Positions 44,980 through 53,526 of a stretch of 64,000 nucleotides of DNA are shown piece by piece (within the stretch, counting starts at the first letter, position 1; each line of letters starts with the position of its first letter). This DNA is from Paralteromonas sediminis. Lineage in GTDB: Bacteria > Pseudomonadota > Gammaproteobacteria > Enterobacterales > Alteromonadaceae. The stretch spans positions 336,847 through 400,846 of the forward strand of contig NZ_RPOK01000001.1 in NCBI RefSeq assembly GCF_003820355.1, read 5' to 3'. Made by a program: the position numbers and the translations under genes. A model generated the notes under the pieces. It was not told the DNA's origin. It did no database searches and saw only the letters and a program-made list of their open reading frames with translations.

Positions 44980-47958
44980 TTAGAATGAGCCTCTTAAGAT
45001 AAACGCAATACGTCGGTCATTAGTGAAAGAGCTTCGTACGACCGTATTCCCCTCCTGATCGACCTGCATTCGTGTATTTGACTCGGATTTAGTGAGATTT
45101 TGCCCTTGAATACCAATTTGAAAATCTTCTGTTAGGTTGTAGAAAAAAGATGCGTCTACTTGACCACGAGATTCATTGTAAATGGGTACTCCTAGGTTGA
45201 CCTGCCGAATTGTTAATAAATAGTCAGAACGATAGTTGTAAGCAATACGAGCCTGAATACTCTCATCTTCGTACATGCCGACGAAATTGTAAGTTTGCTC
45301 TGAAAGACCTTGTAACGGCAAGTTATCAAATGGCAACTCAGACCTGGAAACATCCTCTGTACTTCCTGATTGGGTTGGTCGCGTATTTTGGTTAGGCACT
45401 CCACTTTCTTTTAGTAATGTAGCGTTAAACTGAACCCCTAAATTAGAAAGCAAACCCGGCAATTCATCGAAGAATTGTTGGTATGACAATTCGAAACCAC
45501 TTAAATTTCCGTCGCCTACGTTAATCGTTGTTGACACATTGACTGGCAACGTCACGCCATTATGAGTGACATCCTGCACGAAAGTATCGTTAGAAAAGAA
45601 ACCTTCAATCGACTTATGGAATAAGCCAACAGATAACGAATCTGAATCGTCAAAGTACCATTCTAGTGATACGTCAAAGTCTAAGGATTCCATTGGTTCC
45701 AGAAAAGGGTTACCGCTGCGACGTTCAATATCATCGAGTACAACTGGCGACTGCGGATCGTCTGGATCCGTATTTTCTACCAGTGCAGAGTAATTATAGT
45801 TGTAACGTAAGTTTCCAGAATCAGCAAATGCAATAGATTTTGAAAACGCAAATCGAGCTACTAAATTATCACCGAAAAGATATTTTACATTAAGACTCGG
45901 TAGAACAGTCGAGTAGCTGCTGTTAGTTGACGCGACAATACTGTCGCCGTTGAAAAAGGCTTCTTGTTCTGGCGTCAATAGCAAATTGGCTGAAGTCTGC
46001 AAAGGGTAGTTCTCTCCCCCATCAACACTTGTGTCAACATTAATATAGCGTAAGCCTACATTGCCCGACCAGCGTGATTCACCACCAAAATTAAGCTTTA
46101 CGTACAGTGCTGTATTTTCTTCTACAACACGATTAACTTCACCTGGCAAATAACTTGTACCTTCAATAACTCCCGCACGGGCAGATAAAGGTTGTCTTGC
46201 AAAACCTGACAGACCATCAATAAAGCTGCCGTAGCTCGCTACTAGACTTGGGTTAGCAAAGAGTGCATTGACGGCGCCGCCTGCATTTCCATTGTGGAAG
46301 CCGTTGTAACCAAATTGAACTGGCGGTGCCATTGCAACGTCCCCAATGTCACTAAAGGGAGCTCCGTCCCATGAAGGCGCGCGCCTATCACCATTGAAAT
46401 CTACCCAACCGCCGGCCCACTCTTCGGAGAGGTTTTGCCAATTATAAGTTGACCAGCGTGTTGTTTGATCGCGTTCAGCATATCGGGCACCGGCTTCTAC
46501 TGAGTCTAAGTAGTCGTGTTCAAGCTCATAGTCAACGTCAAATTGAAAAGCGGTTTGGTCACCTTCAGACTCTTCCAAGTGGTCCATCGCTGCTCGATAA
46601 TAGTAGTTGCTGGGGTCACTAAAATATTCGTCTAAGCTTTGTGATGACGTACTAGGTTGCAAAAAATCTACAACGGGAGTGTCGCCCTCAGCGTCAATAA
46701 GGATATTGATTCCACTTCCTGAGCTCGGGATGAAGCCTCCAAAAATCGACAAATCAACAATGTCGGTAGTGGCCTCAACATGTTGAATGTCAAACTCTAC
46801 GCGTAACGCATCGGTTACCTGGTATTGGGCATTGAAGGTAAACTCCTCGAGCAGCTCCTCGGCTTGACTCTGGCGAGTCTGAGGTCCAATGCCACTTTGA
46901 ATATTAAGTAGAGTGCCCCCACGGAATGACACGTCATCGTATGAAGCATCTTCTCCTATACTTCCATACGCCTGGTCATCAGAAAAGAATGCAAATTCCT
47001 GCCAGTTTGTCTCCGAGTTCGAACGTATATATTCCGCCGTTAACACTAGCGTTTCTTCTGTGTTTTGATATTGAATTGCTGCAGAAGAGGCCTCACGTTC
47101 GCGGTCCGTGGTTGTGGTACGCACCCCTGCGTTTATGGGTACATAACGGTCTTGACCTGCTCCAGCAGCGTCAGCCACAAGGTTATGCTGGCCTAACTCT
47201 GAGCCGTCAGCACGAAAGGTTAAATCAACGTCACTGTGGCTGACCAAAAAACCTATCTCACCACCCTTAACATCAAAAATGTCTGAATACAGTCCAGAGA
47301 ATCCAAATTCAGGCTCTTCAGATAAATTGCCTTCACTCCGCTGGATTTCAAAACTCATGAGACGAGAAGAACTGTCAAATGGCTTACGTGTATTGAGATT
47401 GATAGTACCCGCAATGCCGCCTTCAATCATGTCAGCAGTTTGATTTTTAAAAATCTCTACGCTACCCAGCAGTTGCGGTGAAATATCATCGAAACCCAAT
47501 CCATTAGACGAGTCTGCTGCCACACTATCACGACCATTTATGCCGGTTCGCGTTTGGGGTAGACCACGCAGCGTTGCGTCACTACCCTCTGTCGAGAAGT
47601 GGTCAGGATCTTCAGGTGCCGCAAAACGCTCAATGGCAATACCTGGGACTCGTTGCAATGCTTCTACAACACTGGCGTCGGGAAGAGCTCCGAGGTCTGC
47701 TGAAGAAATAGCATCCACAAATGTATCAGCATTGCGTTTGATTTCTTGAGCTCGTGTCAAGCTTAAGCGTTGTCCCCGAACTTCTATGCGTTCTTCAACA
47801 TCATCCGATTTTTCTTGCTGTGCGTTTTGAGCTTCTTGTGCAAAAACTGGTGCATTCACAACAGCAGCGCCTATACACATTGCTAGCAGTGACTTTTTAA
47901 ACGGTGACCATTCAATACGTTGAGCGTGAACGGCATTGTTGCTCTTGCGGTGTCTCAT
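44980..47958 (-). CDS. TonB-dependent receptor of the glucan locus
   Basis: Outer-membrane importer. The ATG at 47958 has AGGAAGG eight nt upstream; a TTG at 47997 is the alternative. The 992-residue protein has an unusually charged, long signal region (hydrophobic core about 24-40), a TonB-box zone (EERIEVRG), a plug domain ('PDASVVEALQRVPGIAIER' and SVEIFKNQTADMIEGGIAGTINL) and a 22-strand-type barrel ending in Phe (FILRGSF). It is the first gene of the operon with the three halogenase paralogs. An operator lies 76 nt upstream of the start. Likely imports glucan oligosaccharides. Confidence 0.93.
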   Translation of the reverse strand: MRHRKSNNAVHAQRIEWSPFKKSLLAMCIGAAVVNAPVFAQEAQNAQQEKSDDVEERIEVRGQRLSLTRAQEIKRNADTFVDAISSADLGALPDASVVEALQRVPGIAIERFAAPEDPDHFSTEGSDATLRGLPQTRTGINGRDSVAADSSNGLGFDDISPQLLGSVEIFKNQTADMIEGGIAGTINLNTRKPFDSSSRLMSFEIQRSEGNLSEEPEFGFSGLYSDIFDVKGGEIGFLVSHSDVDLTFRADGSELGQHNLVADAAGAGQDRYVPINAGVRTTTTDREREASSAAIQYQNTEETLVLTAEYIRSNSETNWQEFAFFSDDQAYGSIGEDASYDDVSFRGGTLLNIQSGIGPQTRQSQAEELLEEFTFNAQYQVTDALRVEFDIQHVEATTDIVDLSIFGGFIPSSGSGINILIDAEGDTPVVDFLQPSTSSQSLDEYFSDPSNYYYRAAMDHLEESEGDQTAFQFDVDYELEHDYLDSVEAGARYAERDQTTRWSTYNWQNLSEEWAGGWVDFNGDRRAPSWDGAPFSDIGDVAMAPPVQFGYNGFHNGNAGGAVNALFANPSLVASYGSFIDGLSGFARQPLSARAGVIEGTSYLPGEVNRVVEENTALYVKLNFGGESRWSGNVGLRYINVDTSVDGGENYPLQTSANLLLTPEQEAFFNGDSIVASTNSSYSTVLPSLNVKYLFGDNLVARFAFSKSIAFADSGNLRYNYNYSALVENTDPDDPQSPVVLDDIERRSGNPFLEPMESLDFDVSLEWYFDDSDSLSVGLFHKSIEGFFSNDTFVQDVTHNGVTLPVNVSTTINVGDGNLSGFELSYQQFFDELPGLLSNLGVQFNATLLKESGVPNQNTRPTQSGSTEDVSRSELPFDNLPLQGLSEQTYNFVGMYEDESIQARIAYNYRSDYLLTIRQVNLGVPIYNESRGQVDASFFYNLTEDFQIGIQGQNLTKSESNTRMQVDQEGNTVVRSSFTNDRRIAFILRGSF

Positions 47959-48033
47959 TTCATTGCCCTTCCTAAAGTTAAGGTGACTTGCAAACAAGGT
48001 GCTGTTGAATGCAAATTATTTCTTTCCCGTAAA

Positions 48034-48045
48034 GTAAGCGCTTAC
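48034..48045. promoter_or_regulatory. LacI-type operator, TonB-receptor promoter, perfect palindrome
   Basis: GTAAGCGCTTAC is a perfect 12-bp palindrome, 76 nt upstream of the receptor ATG. It shares the AAGCGCTT core with the GH1 and cellulase-side sites. Confidence 0.82.
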
Positions 48046-48200
48046 ATTTTTGTGCAAAAGAACAAACGCTGACCGTGTTTTTAGTTGTAACTGCTATTGC
48101 GATTCAGGCTGCGGCTAAGTCCAGCCTAATAGGCTAAATAGAATTACATGAACGATGATATGTGCTTCAATGCGATAATGCAACAAATAATTAACAAAAA

Positions 48201-48214
48201 TGTAAGCATTTACA
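48201..48214. promoter_or_regulatory. Second LacI-like site of the receptor promoter
   Basis: TGTAAGCATTTACA keeps both TGTAA/TTACA half-sites but has a changed centre. It lies 167 nt upstream of the perfect site, the range for looping between LacI tetramers. Confidence 0.6.
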
Positions 48215-48344
48215 TAAGGCTTTTTACAATGATTTGTTTGACTTGATTTAACGTGGTAGGTGGTTGAGCATTTGATTTTAGAGGCTTTGGCTAGCAAAAG
48301 TATCCTTCAAAGAGCATGCTTTTAGAGATTGTGATGTTTAGCAA

Positions 48345-48356
48345 TGTAAGCGTTAC
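48345..48356. promoter_or_regulatory. Partial LacI-like half-site
   Basis: TGTAAGCGTTAC has one intact half-site and an offset second half. It lies just beyond the GH9 stop and may be a weak auxiliary site or a chance match. Confidence 0.4.
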
Positions 48357-48388
48357 GCAAAACTTGAGGGCGGCCTTTTATTGCATCC

Positions 48389-50143
48389 CTATTGCGAATT
48401 GTGTAATGCAGCCAGAACATAAACCAAGGGAGCATTCCAGTTAATTGTTACTTCGTTGGTTGCATAACTGCACCAATCATCCAGGTAAGTATCCGCTGGT
48501 TGAACACCTGTGTAATTGCAATTATCTTGTTTTCCGGCATGTGGGCCGCCCACAAGAAAACCAGGTATTGGTTTTTCCACCGAATCAGCATAAGACTGAC
48601 GATGATGAGGATCCATGGGCGACTTTGAGCCAAAACCTGTCACGTACGAGTAGTTGGTCGGGTTTTTACCTAATACGTAATCAATTAAACCTACTGCTGC
48701 ATTCAAGTAACGTTTATCTCCTGTCAGGCGATAAGCTTGAATCACTACCATTGCTTTATTCATAGCGACGGAATTACTTCCCCAGACAAAGTCGTCTACC
48801 AGCATGGCTGTGCGGTAAGCGGAAGTTTCGTGAGATTCAATGATGTTGTTTGTAAATGCCAAAAAGCGCGCCTTCAACGTTTCATAATCTTTTGTTGAGA
48901 GAACAGTCTGCCCATTTACTAGTATTGAAATGTAGCTCAATGCCATCGTATCTTGCCAGCTGGGCACTGTTGGTGATGCCACAAATTGATTGAATTTGTC
49001 TAGGTATTTTTTTTCTTTGGTGAGTAAAAGTAGTTCAGCTGCGGCCCAAGCAAATTCACCTGTAAAGTCATCATCATCGTATTGCCCTGTATGAATATCT
49101 GAAGGCTGTTGATAAATGACATAAGGGTTGAGTAACGCCCACTCGAAAGCGCGGATGGCGGCTTGCCGGTAACGCTTAGCCATTGATGTAAATGTCGGGA
49201 AAGATTGATAGACCCGGCTAGCCTTCGCCATTACAGCTGCATAGTTCAACGCAGCCCCTGTGCTTTTTTGCACAACATAGCGTTGTGCAGTTGCTTCATG
49301 AGGCATGACTTTACCTGAAAATCGTTTCGTTGTGAGTTTGTGATAAACACCACCATCACTGGGATCTTGCATGCTTTCTAGCCAGCTTAAATTCCACATC
49401 ACTTCGTCGAGAATATCCGGTGTTGAGTTGTTTGATTCTGGGATGCCGCCGTGACGTGTTGCGTAAAATTCATCAAAATCTTGATAAGCCTGCAGCAATG
49501 TATATGTTGATATTCCGCTGTTCACTACATACTTGTTGTAATCACCTGCGTCATACCAACCTTTTTGTGAAGCTATCACAGTGCCTTCAGGTCTCTGTTT
49601 GTTTGCTGCAGAATGATGCACAAGAACTTGGTTATCAGGATGCCCAAGTGGCCTATGCCAATCACTAGCAAACTCTGGTTTCAGTTCAATACTAGCTCGA
49701 TTGAAATAGTAGGCCTTCAGTACAGAATCATGAAGGGAAAGAAAGCCATTAGAAGAGATGGTGAATTTTGGTGAATCGGCTGTGCCTTCCGCAGTGACTT
49801 TGTATGTGCCCGGTGTACTTATTTCAGAAAAGTCAGCAACCTTAACTGCTTGATGTGCAGGCTCCCAGTAATTTGGTTTATACAAATCTTTTGTAATGAC
49901 CGAGGCACCTGTATCGACGTTTATTATGCTAAAAGCATTAGCGTGTGTGCTTGGGACAACTGCTATTTTTTGAAAAGAGGGTAAATACGCAATTTGATTG
50001 ACTTTAATTGTTTCAGCACGCGTTTGTAATTCGTTTTTCTGAACTTCCTGACCAGTACTGTATGCAGCGAGTGATGTCACCATCAATGTGAAGCCAGCAA
50101 TGCCATTTTTTCCAATAGGTAAAACCGAATTACACTTTAACAC
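48389..50143 (-). CDS. GH9 glycoside hydrolase with N-terminal Ig-like domain
   Basis: Starts at a GTG preceded by GGAG with seven-nt spacing. The 584-residue exported protein has a signal region (about 1-30), a CelD-type Ig-like module (about 45-130, 'VNQIAYLPSFQKIAVVP'), and the GH9 (alpha/alpha)6 domain. Active-site landmarks are GWYDAGDYNKYVV (catalytic Asp) and, near the C-terminus, 'TGFGSKSPMDPHHR' and the general-acid Glu in YATNEVTINWNAP. GH9 enzymes with this Ig module include endoglucanases and cellodextrinases. Two LacI-type operators lie between it and the divergent cellulase side. Confidence 0.93.
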   Translation of the reverse strand: MLKCNSVLPIGKNGIAGFTLMVTSLAAYSTGQEVQKNELQTRAETIKVNQIAYLPSFQKIAVVPSTHANAFSIINVDTGASVITKDLYKPNYWEPAHQAVKVADFSEISTPGTYKVTAEGTADSPKFTISSNGFLSLHDSVLKAYYFNRASIELKPEFASDWHRPLGHPDNQVLVHHSAANKQRPEGTVIASQKGWYDAGDYNKYVVNSGISTYTLLQAYQDFDEFYATRHGGIPESNNSTPDILDEVMWNLSWLESMQDPSDGGVYHKLTTKRFSGKVMPHEATAQRYVVQKSTGAALNYAAVMAKASRVYQSFPTFTSMAKRYRQAAIRAFEWALLNPYVIYQQPSDIHTGQYDDDDFTGEFAWAAAELLLLTKEKKYLDKFNQFVASPTVPSWQDTMALSYISILVNGQTVLSTKDYETLKARFLAFTNNIIESHETSAYRTAMLVDDFVWGSNSVAMNKAMVVIQAYRLTGDKRYLNAAVGLIDYVLGKNPTNYSYVTGFGSKSPMDPHHRQSYADSVEKPIPGFLVGGPHAGKQDNCNYTGVQPADTYLDDWCSYATNEVTINWNAPLVYVLAALHNSQ

Positions 50144-50198
50144 TATGATGCTCCGTTTTATTCAATCTGCAGGTCTGGAATGATATCTAAACATGTAA

Positions 50199-50214
50199 TT
50201 GTAAGCGGTTACAA
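50199..50214. promoter_or_regulatory. LacI-type operator, GH9 promoter
   Basis: TTGTAAGCGGTTACAA has 6-bp inverted arms TTGTAA/TTACAA around GCGG. It lies 56-71 nt upstream of the GH9 start. Confidence 0.75.
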
Positions 50215-50318
50215 CTTTTATTTTTGTGTTTTTTATTTACCTGTAAATTAACTAATGAACATTCTTTTGACGCATAACGCTTTTTAAAATTGCACTCTCT
50301 AAATTTTACAAGTTACCA

Positions 50319-50336
50319 ATTGTAAGCGCTTACAAT
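50319..50336. promoter_or_regulatory. LacI-type operator, best palindrome of the locus
   Basis: ATTGTAAGCGCTTACAAT is a perfect 18-bp palindrome and the closest match to a consensus. It lies 105 nt from the previous site and 122 nt before the ATG at 50458, so it can serve both directions. Confidence 0.85.
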
Positions 50337-50457
50337 GTGTTTTATGATGTCTGAGTGTGGTAGCAAACCTGCTTAAGAATAATGTTGAATCTCAATACTC
50401 GACAGCACCTGTAGACAGTTGCCTCAATCACACACAGCAAATGGGTCAGGAGATATT

Positions 50458-50673
50458 ATGAAAAGATCGGTAGTGATTGCTTTATGCGCTATATTGATGG
50501 CTTGTGGTGGCGAGGCCACATATGTCATGGCAACTTATCATCATTACAGTCAATGGGAATTTCATGGCAATGGTCAAGGTGACTTCTCTGACCAATGGTC
50601 GGTACAGGAACACATTATTGACGGAGATTGTGATTGGGATGGTAGCGAACGATTTAATGAAGGTAGCAGTTAA
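50458..50673 (+). pseudogene. Truncated GH5 cellulase lipoprotein remnant
   Basis: A good ribosome site (AGGAG) and a lipoprotein signal (LMAC, Cys16) open a 71-codon frame. Directly after it comes a segment homologous to the interior of the cellulase at 51792: YVMATYHHYSQWEFHG here against YIMATIHHYEPWSFHG there. About 220 residues, including the acid/base Glu region, are missing between signal and segment, and the downstream nucleophile region (YIGEWG) is also missing. This looks like an internally deleted second cellulase gene. A functional mini-lipoprotein cannot be excluded. It sits under the best operator of the locus. Confidence 0.75.
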
Positions 50674-50778
50674 AAATAGACAAAGCCCTGACAATAACGC
50701 TTGCGTCAGTATTTTTATAACCTTTATGGCTACTCTTGAAGCAATAAACATATTTGAATAGATAAAAGTGACTTACAA

Positions 50779-51759
50779 ATGAAATATCGGCGGTTAGGTA
50801 ACAGTGGACTTAAGCTAAGTGAGGTCGGTCTTGGTTCTTGGGTAACTTTCGGCAAGCAAATTGATTTGTCAACTGGAAAGCAAATTATGCAAGAAGCTTA
50901 TGATGCAGGTATCAACTTCTTTGACAATGCCGAAGGATATGAAGAAGGAGAGGCAGAGAGATTAATGGGGGATGCTATTGCATCGTTAGGGTGGAGTCGT
51001 GATACGTTTGTTTTATCTAGTAAGGCTTTTTGGGGCGGTGAAAAACCGACTCAAAAAGGATTGAGCCGAAAACATATATTTGATGCTTGCCATGCTGCAT
51101 TAAAACGTCTGAGAGTGGATTATTTAGACCTCTATTACTGTCACCGTCCTGATATCGACACGCCTATTAGAGAAACTGTTTGGGCAATGCATGATCTAGT
51201 CTCACAAGGAAAAGTGATGTATTGGGGGACGTCTGAATGGAACGCTCAACAAATTACGGAAGCAATTTCTGTCGCTAAGGCCGATAAGCTGCACATGCCA
51301 ATAGTAGAACAGCCTGAATATAATTTACTTAAACGAGACAAAGTTGAGGGTGAATATAGGCCACTTTATGCATTATATGGATTAGGGCTAACCACATTTT
51401 CGCCATTAGCCAGTGGCCGGCTAACAGGAAAATATTCAAATGGTATTCCCAAAGGCAGCAGGCTAGATTTACCCGAGTATGCTTGGCTTAAGGAGTTGTT
51501 CTTCGAGGACGACAGTTGGGTTCAAAAGGTTAAGTTATTAAGTCAACTCGCCTCTCAGTATGATATTCCTCTTCACCATTTAGCGCTCAAATGGGTCTTA
51601 GCTAATCCTAATGTCAGCTCAGTAATACTTGGTGTCTCTAAGTTATCCCAATTAACCGATAATTTGTCCGCGCTGGCACGAGAACCATTGGATTCGGGAC
51701 TTATCAATAGCATTGAAAGTATCGTTGATAATAAGCCCAATGAGCCGCAACGATTCTGA
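50779..51759 (+). CDS. Aldo/keto reductase, Kv-beta-like
   Basis: An NADPH-dependent oxidoreductase of 326 residues. The family start 'MKYRRLGNSGLKLSEVGLGS' and the catalytic set Asp/Tyr in FFDNAEGYEEGEAE, Lys in LSSKAFW and His in YYCHRPD are present. The overall sequence resembles the voltage-gated potassium channel beta-subunit/YghZ group rather than sugar reductases. It lies between the cellulase remnant and the GH5 gene and is probably in the same transcript (32-nt gap to GH5). Its role may be the reduction of sugar-derived or toxic aldehydes; this is inferred. Confidence 0.9.
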   Translation: MKYRRLGNSGLKLSEVGLGSWVTFGKQIDLSTGKQIMQEAYDAGINFFDNAEGYEEGEAERLMGDAIASLGWSRDTFVLSSKAFWGGEKPTQKGLSRKHIFDACHAALKRLRVDYLDLYYCHRPDIDTPIRETVWAMHDLVSQGKVMYWGTSEWNAQQITEAISVAKADKLHMPIVEQPEYNLLKRDKVEGEYRPLYALYGLGLTTFSPLASGRLTGKYSNGIPKGSRLDLPEYAWLKELFFEDDSWVQKVKLLSQLASQYDIPLHHLALKWVLANPNVSSVILGVSKLSQLTDNLSALAREPLDSGLINSIESIVDNKPNEPQRF

Positions 51760-51791
51760 TTAACTGAAAATCTCAGAGGAAGTAAACAGCT

Positions 51792-52937
51792 ATGAAGCTC
51801 GCCATAAATCGCGGAATATTTTTACTATTGATGGCAGTGCTTATTGCAGGTGGCCTAATAGGCTGTGCACAAGTCACAAGTCCGTCTCTAGAGCCGAGCA
51901 AACAAACATCGATTACCGCCAGAGTTGCAGCTGATCAAATGGGTATGGGGTTTAACATTGGCCAGATGTTTGAAAATGAACAACACACACCCTCCTTTGA
52001 GGAAGCTAGGCCGAAGATTGATGCCTACTACGCATTAGGTCACCGCAATGTGAGAATTCCAATTACCTGGACAGAGAGTATGTATGGGTCAATGATGGTT
52101 AACGATCCTGATGTGGGAGACGTTAATTTTGATCATCCCAGAGTAAGGGAACTCATTAAAATTGTTGACTACGCTTTGTCCTTACCGGGCATGTATGTGG
52201 TGATAAACGCCCACCATGAAAAGACACTCAAAAGAGACAATAAGTACAAGGTGATTGAGCGCATCTGGGCTGATCTGTCAAATTACTTTAAAGACCGAGA
52301 TTTTCGCTTATTGTATGAAATACTCAACGAGCCTCACATCGATACGGACCCTATGCCGGTTGAGCATATTCGTTATATGACCGAACTGGCTTACAAAAGA
52401 ATTCGTGCCGTTGATCCTCATCGAATTATTATCATTGGTGGAAACCAATGGTTTGCGGCAAAGGAGTTAATGGTCACTTGGCCCGACTTAGAGCCGATAG
52501 GAGGGGGTAAAGATGCCTATATTATGGCAACTATCCATCATTACGAACCCTGGAGCTTCCACGGCGAAGATGGCGACAAGTCGGCCCCATGGACGCTTGA
52601 AAACATCGTTGAACCTATGGAACAAGCAGAACATTGGGCAGCGACTGTTGGGAATAATATGCCAATTTATATTGGTGAATGGGGTAATGGTTGGGGTAAG
52701 CAGTTTGATAAATTTGACTGTAATCAGACTCGTGAATGGTATCGCCTTTTTGACAGTACATATGCATCTCAGCGAGAGCAAGGTGTAATGCCTACGGCAG
52801 TGTGGGATGATGGAGGTTGGTTTATGATATGGAGTCACGAAGAGGACGCATTTAACAATAATCTTCACCAATGCATCAGTGGTAAGTGTGTTATGACCGG
52901 AGAGGCAATGATTAATGCAGGCTGTAGAAGTAAGTAG
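51792..52937 (+). CDS. GH5 cellulase, lipoprotein
   Basis: A 381-residue endoglucanase-type enzyme. The signal ends in a lipobox (LIGC, Cys25), so it is a lipoprotein of the outer membrane or surface. The GH5 core follows, with INAHHEK, the general acid/base Glu in LLYEILNEPHID, IMATIHHYEPW, and the nucleophile Glu in PIYIGEWGNGW. AGGAAG precedes the ATG. It cuts internal beta-1,4-glucan bonds, feeding oligosaccharides to the TonB receptor. A decayed duplicate lies at 50458-50673. Confidence 0.94.
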   Translation: MKLAINRGIFLLLMAVLIAGGLIGCAQVTSPSLEPSKQTSITARVAADQMGMGFNIGQMFENEQHTPSFEEARPKIDAYYALGHRNVRIPITWTESMYGSMMVNDPDVGDVNFDHPRVRELIKIVDYALSLPGMYVVINAHHEKTLKRDNKYKVIERIWADLSNYFKDRDFRLLYEILNEPHIDTDPMPVEHIRYMTELAYKRIRAVDPHRIIIIGGNQWFAAKELMVTWPDLEPIGGGKDAYIMATIHHYEPWSFHGEDGDKSAPWTLENIVEPMEQAEHWAATVGNNMPIYIGEWGNGWGKQFDKFDCNQTREWYRLFDSTYASQREQGVMPTAVWDDGGWFMIWSHEEDAFNNNLHQCISGKCVMTGEAMINAGCRSK

Positions 52938-52960
52938 TACTAGCTCAAATGGTGACCCTG

Positions 52961-52978
52961 CAACTATTTGGGATTAGT
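52961..52978 (+). repeat. 18-bp direct repeat, copy 1
   Basis: CAACTATTTGGGATTAGT occurs here and at 54581-54598 in the same orientation, 1620 bp apart. The two copies flank a truncated transposase gene and an orphan secreted-protein gene. One may be the end of an insertion sequence. Confidence 0.8.
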
Positions 52979-53029
52979 GTGATTACCAAGGGAACTTGAC
53001 GGTCTAATTACCAAGCGATTTTGACGTAG

Positions 53030-53359
53030 TCACACTACCAGTGTTTGTTGCTCTTCGGCAAGTTTTGCCAGTCGTAAAGCCATTGTATTCATTTTCTCCC
53101 TTAGCCAGACATTACGAACACCACTGGCCGCGATGTCGATGTTTCGTTCTGATTTTAGGAGCCGCGACACTTGAGATTGGCCAAGGTGCGGATTAGCTAA
53201 AGAGAACTCGATAACGATTTGCTCAATGGCTTTGTCAGTGCGCTTCTTATCTTTCTTACACTCACAAAGAACCCTCCATTGATTCGAGGTAAGGTAAGTA
53301 TTCATCCTTGCCTGACGAAAGGCCTTAAAAACCCCATAGAGACCTTTTAATAGAGACAA
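53030..53359 (-). pseudogene. Truncated HTH transposase (IS481-like N-terminus)
   Basis: The 109-residue frame reads as the N-terminal DNA-binding part of an integrase-core transposase: an HTH section with 'NPHLGQSQVSRLLK' and a following VRNVWLREKMNTMALRL, a pattern I associate with N-termini of IS481-like elements. The DDE catalytic domain that should follow is missing: the frame stops and the next bases lead into the direct repeat. The element is thus a remnant. Its start is unconfirmed. Neighbour genes (GH5 and the secreted protein) are intact. Confidence 0.65.
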
Positions 53360-53526
53360 CGCTAATCAAAAACAATCCTGTAGTCTTTTTAGAAAGCATA
53401 CTAGCATTTTGTTTTTTCTTTGTTAGCATCAAATTGCACGCTTCGGATCCGGCTGCTTACACAAGGTCATTTAAAAGAAAATTCTAGTTAAATGCTCGTG
53501 TCAATCAATTTTTAATGGAGTAAAAC

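Larger units (their letters stand above)
47959..48388. promoter_or_regulatory. Receptor promoter region with three operator-like sites
   Basis: This 430-nt gap holds the TonB-receptor promoter and the end of the GH9 transcript. It carries three LacI-type sites (48034, 48201, 48345), described separately. No gene is supported; a 60-codon minus frame here lacks features. A -10/-35 pair was not confidently placed. Confidence 0.6.
50144..50457. promoter_or_regulatory. Divergent promoter region, GH9 / cellulase side
   Basis: This 314-nt AT-rich gap separates the GH9 GTG from the truncated cellulase frame. It holds the two operators at 50199 and 50319 and presumably both promoters. Nothing else was recognised. 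Confidence 0.65.

Noticed and set aside
48115-48297. 60-codon minus frame in the TonB-receptor promoter gap
   Set aside because: No ribosome site or recognisable features; the same bases hold operator-like sites.
50674-50778. Terminator after the cellulase remnant
   Set aside because: The stem ACGC/GCGT is only 4 bp with a tiny loop; not strong enough to call.
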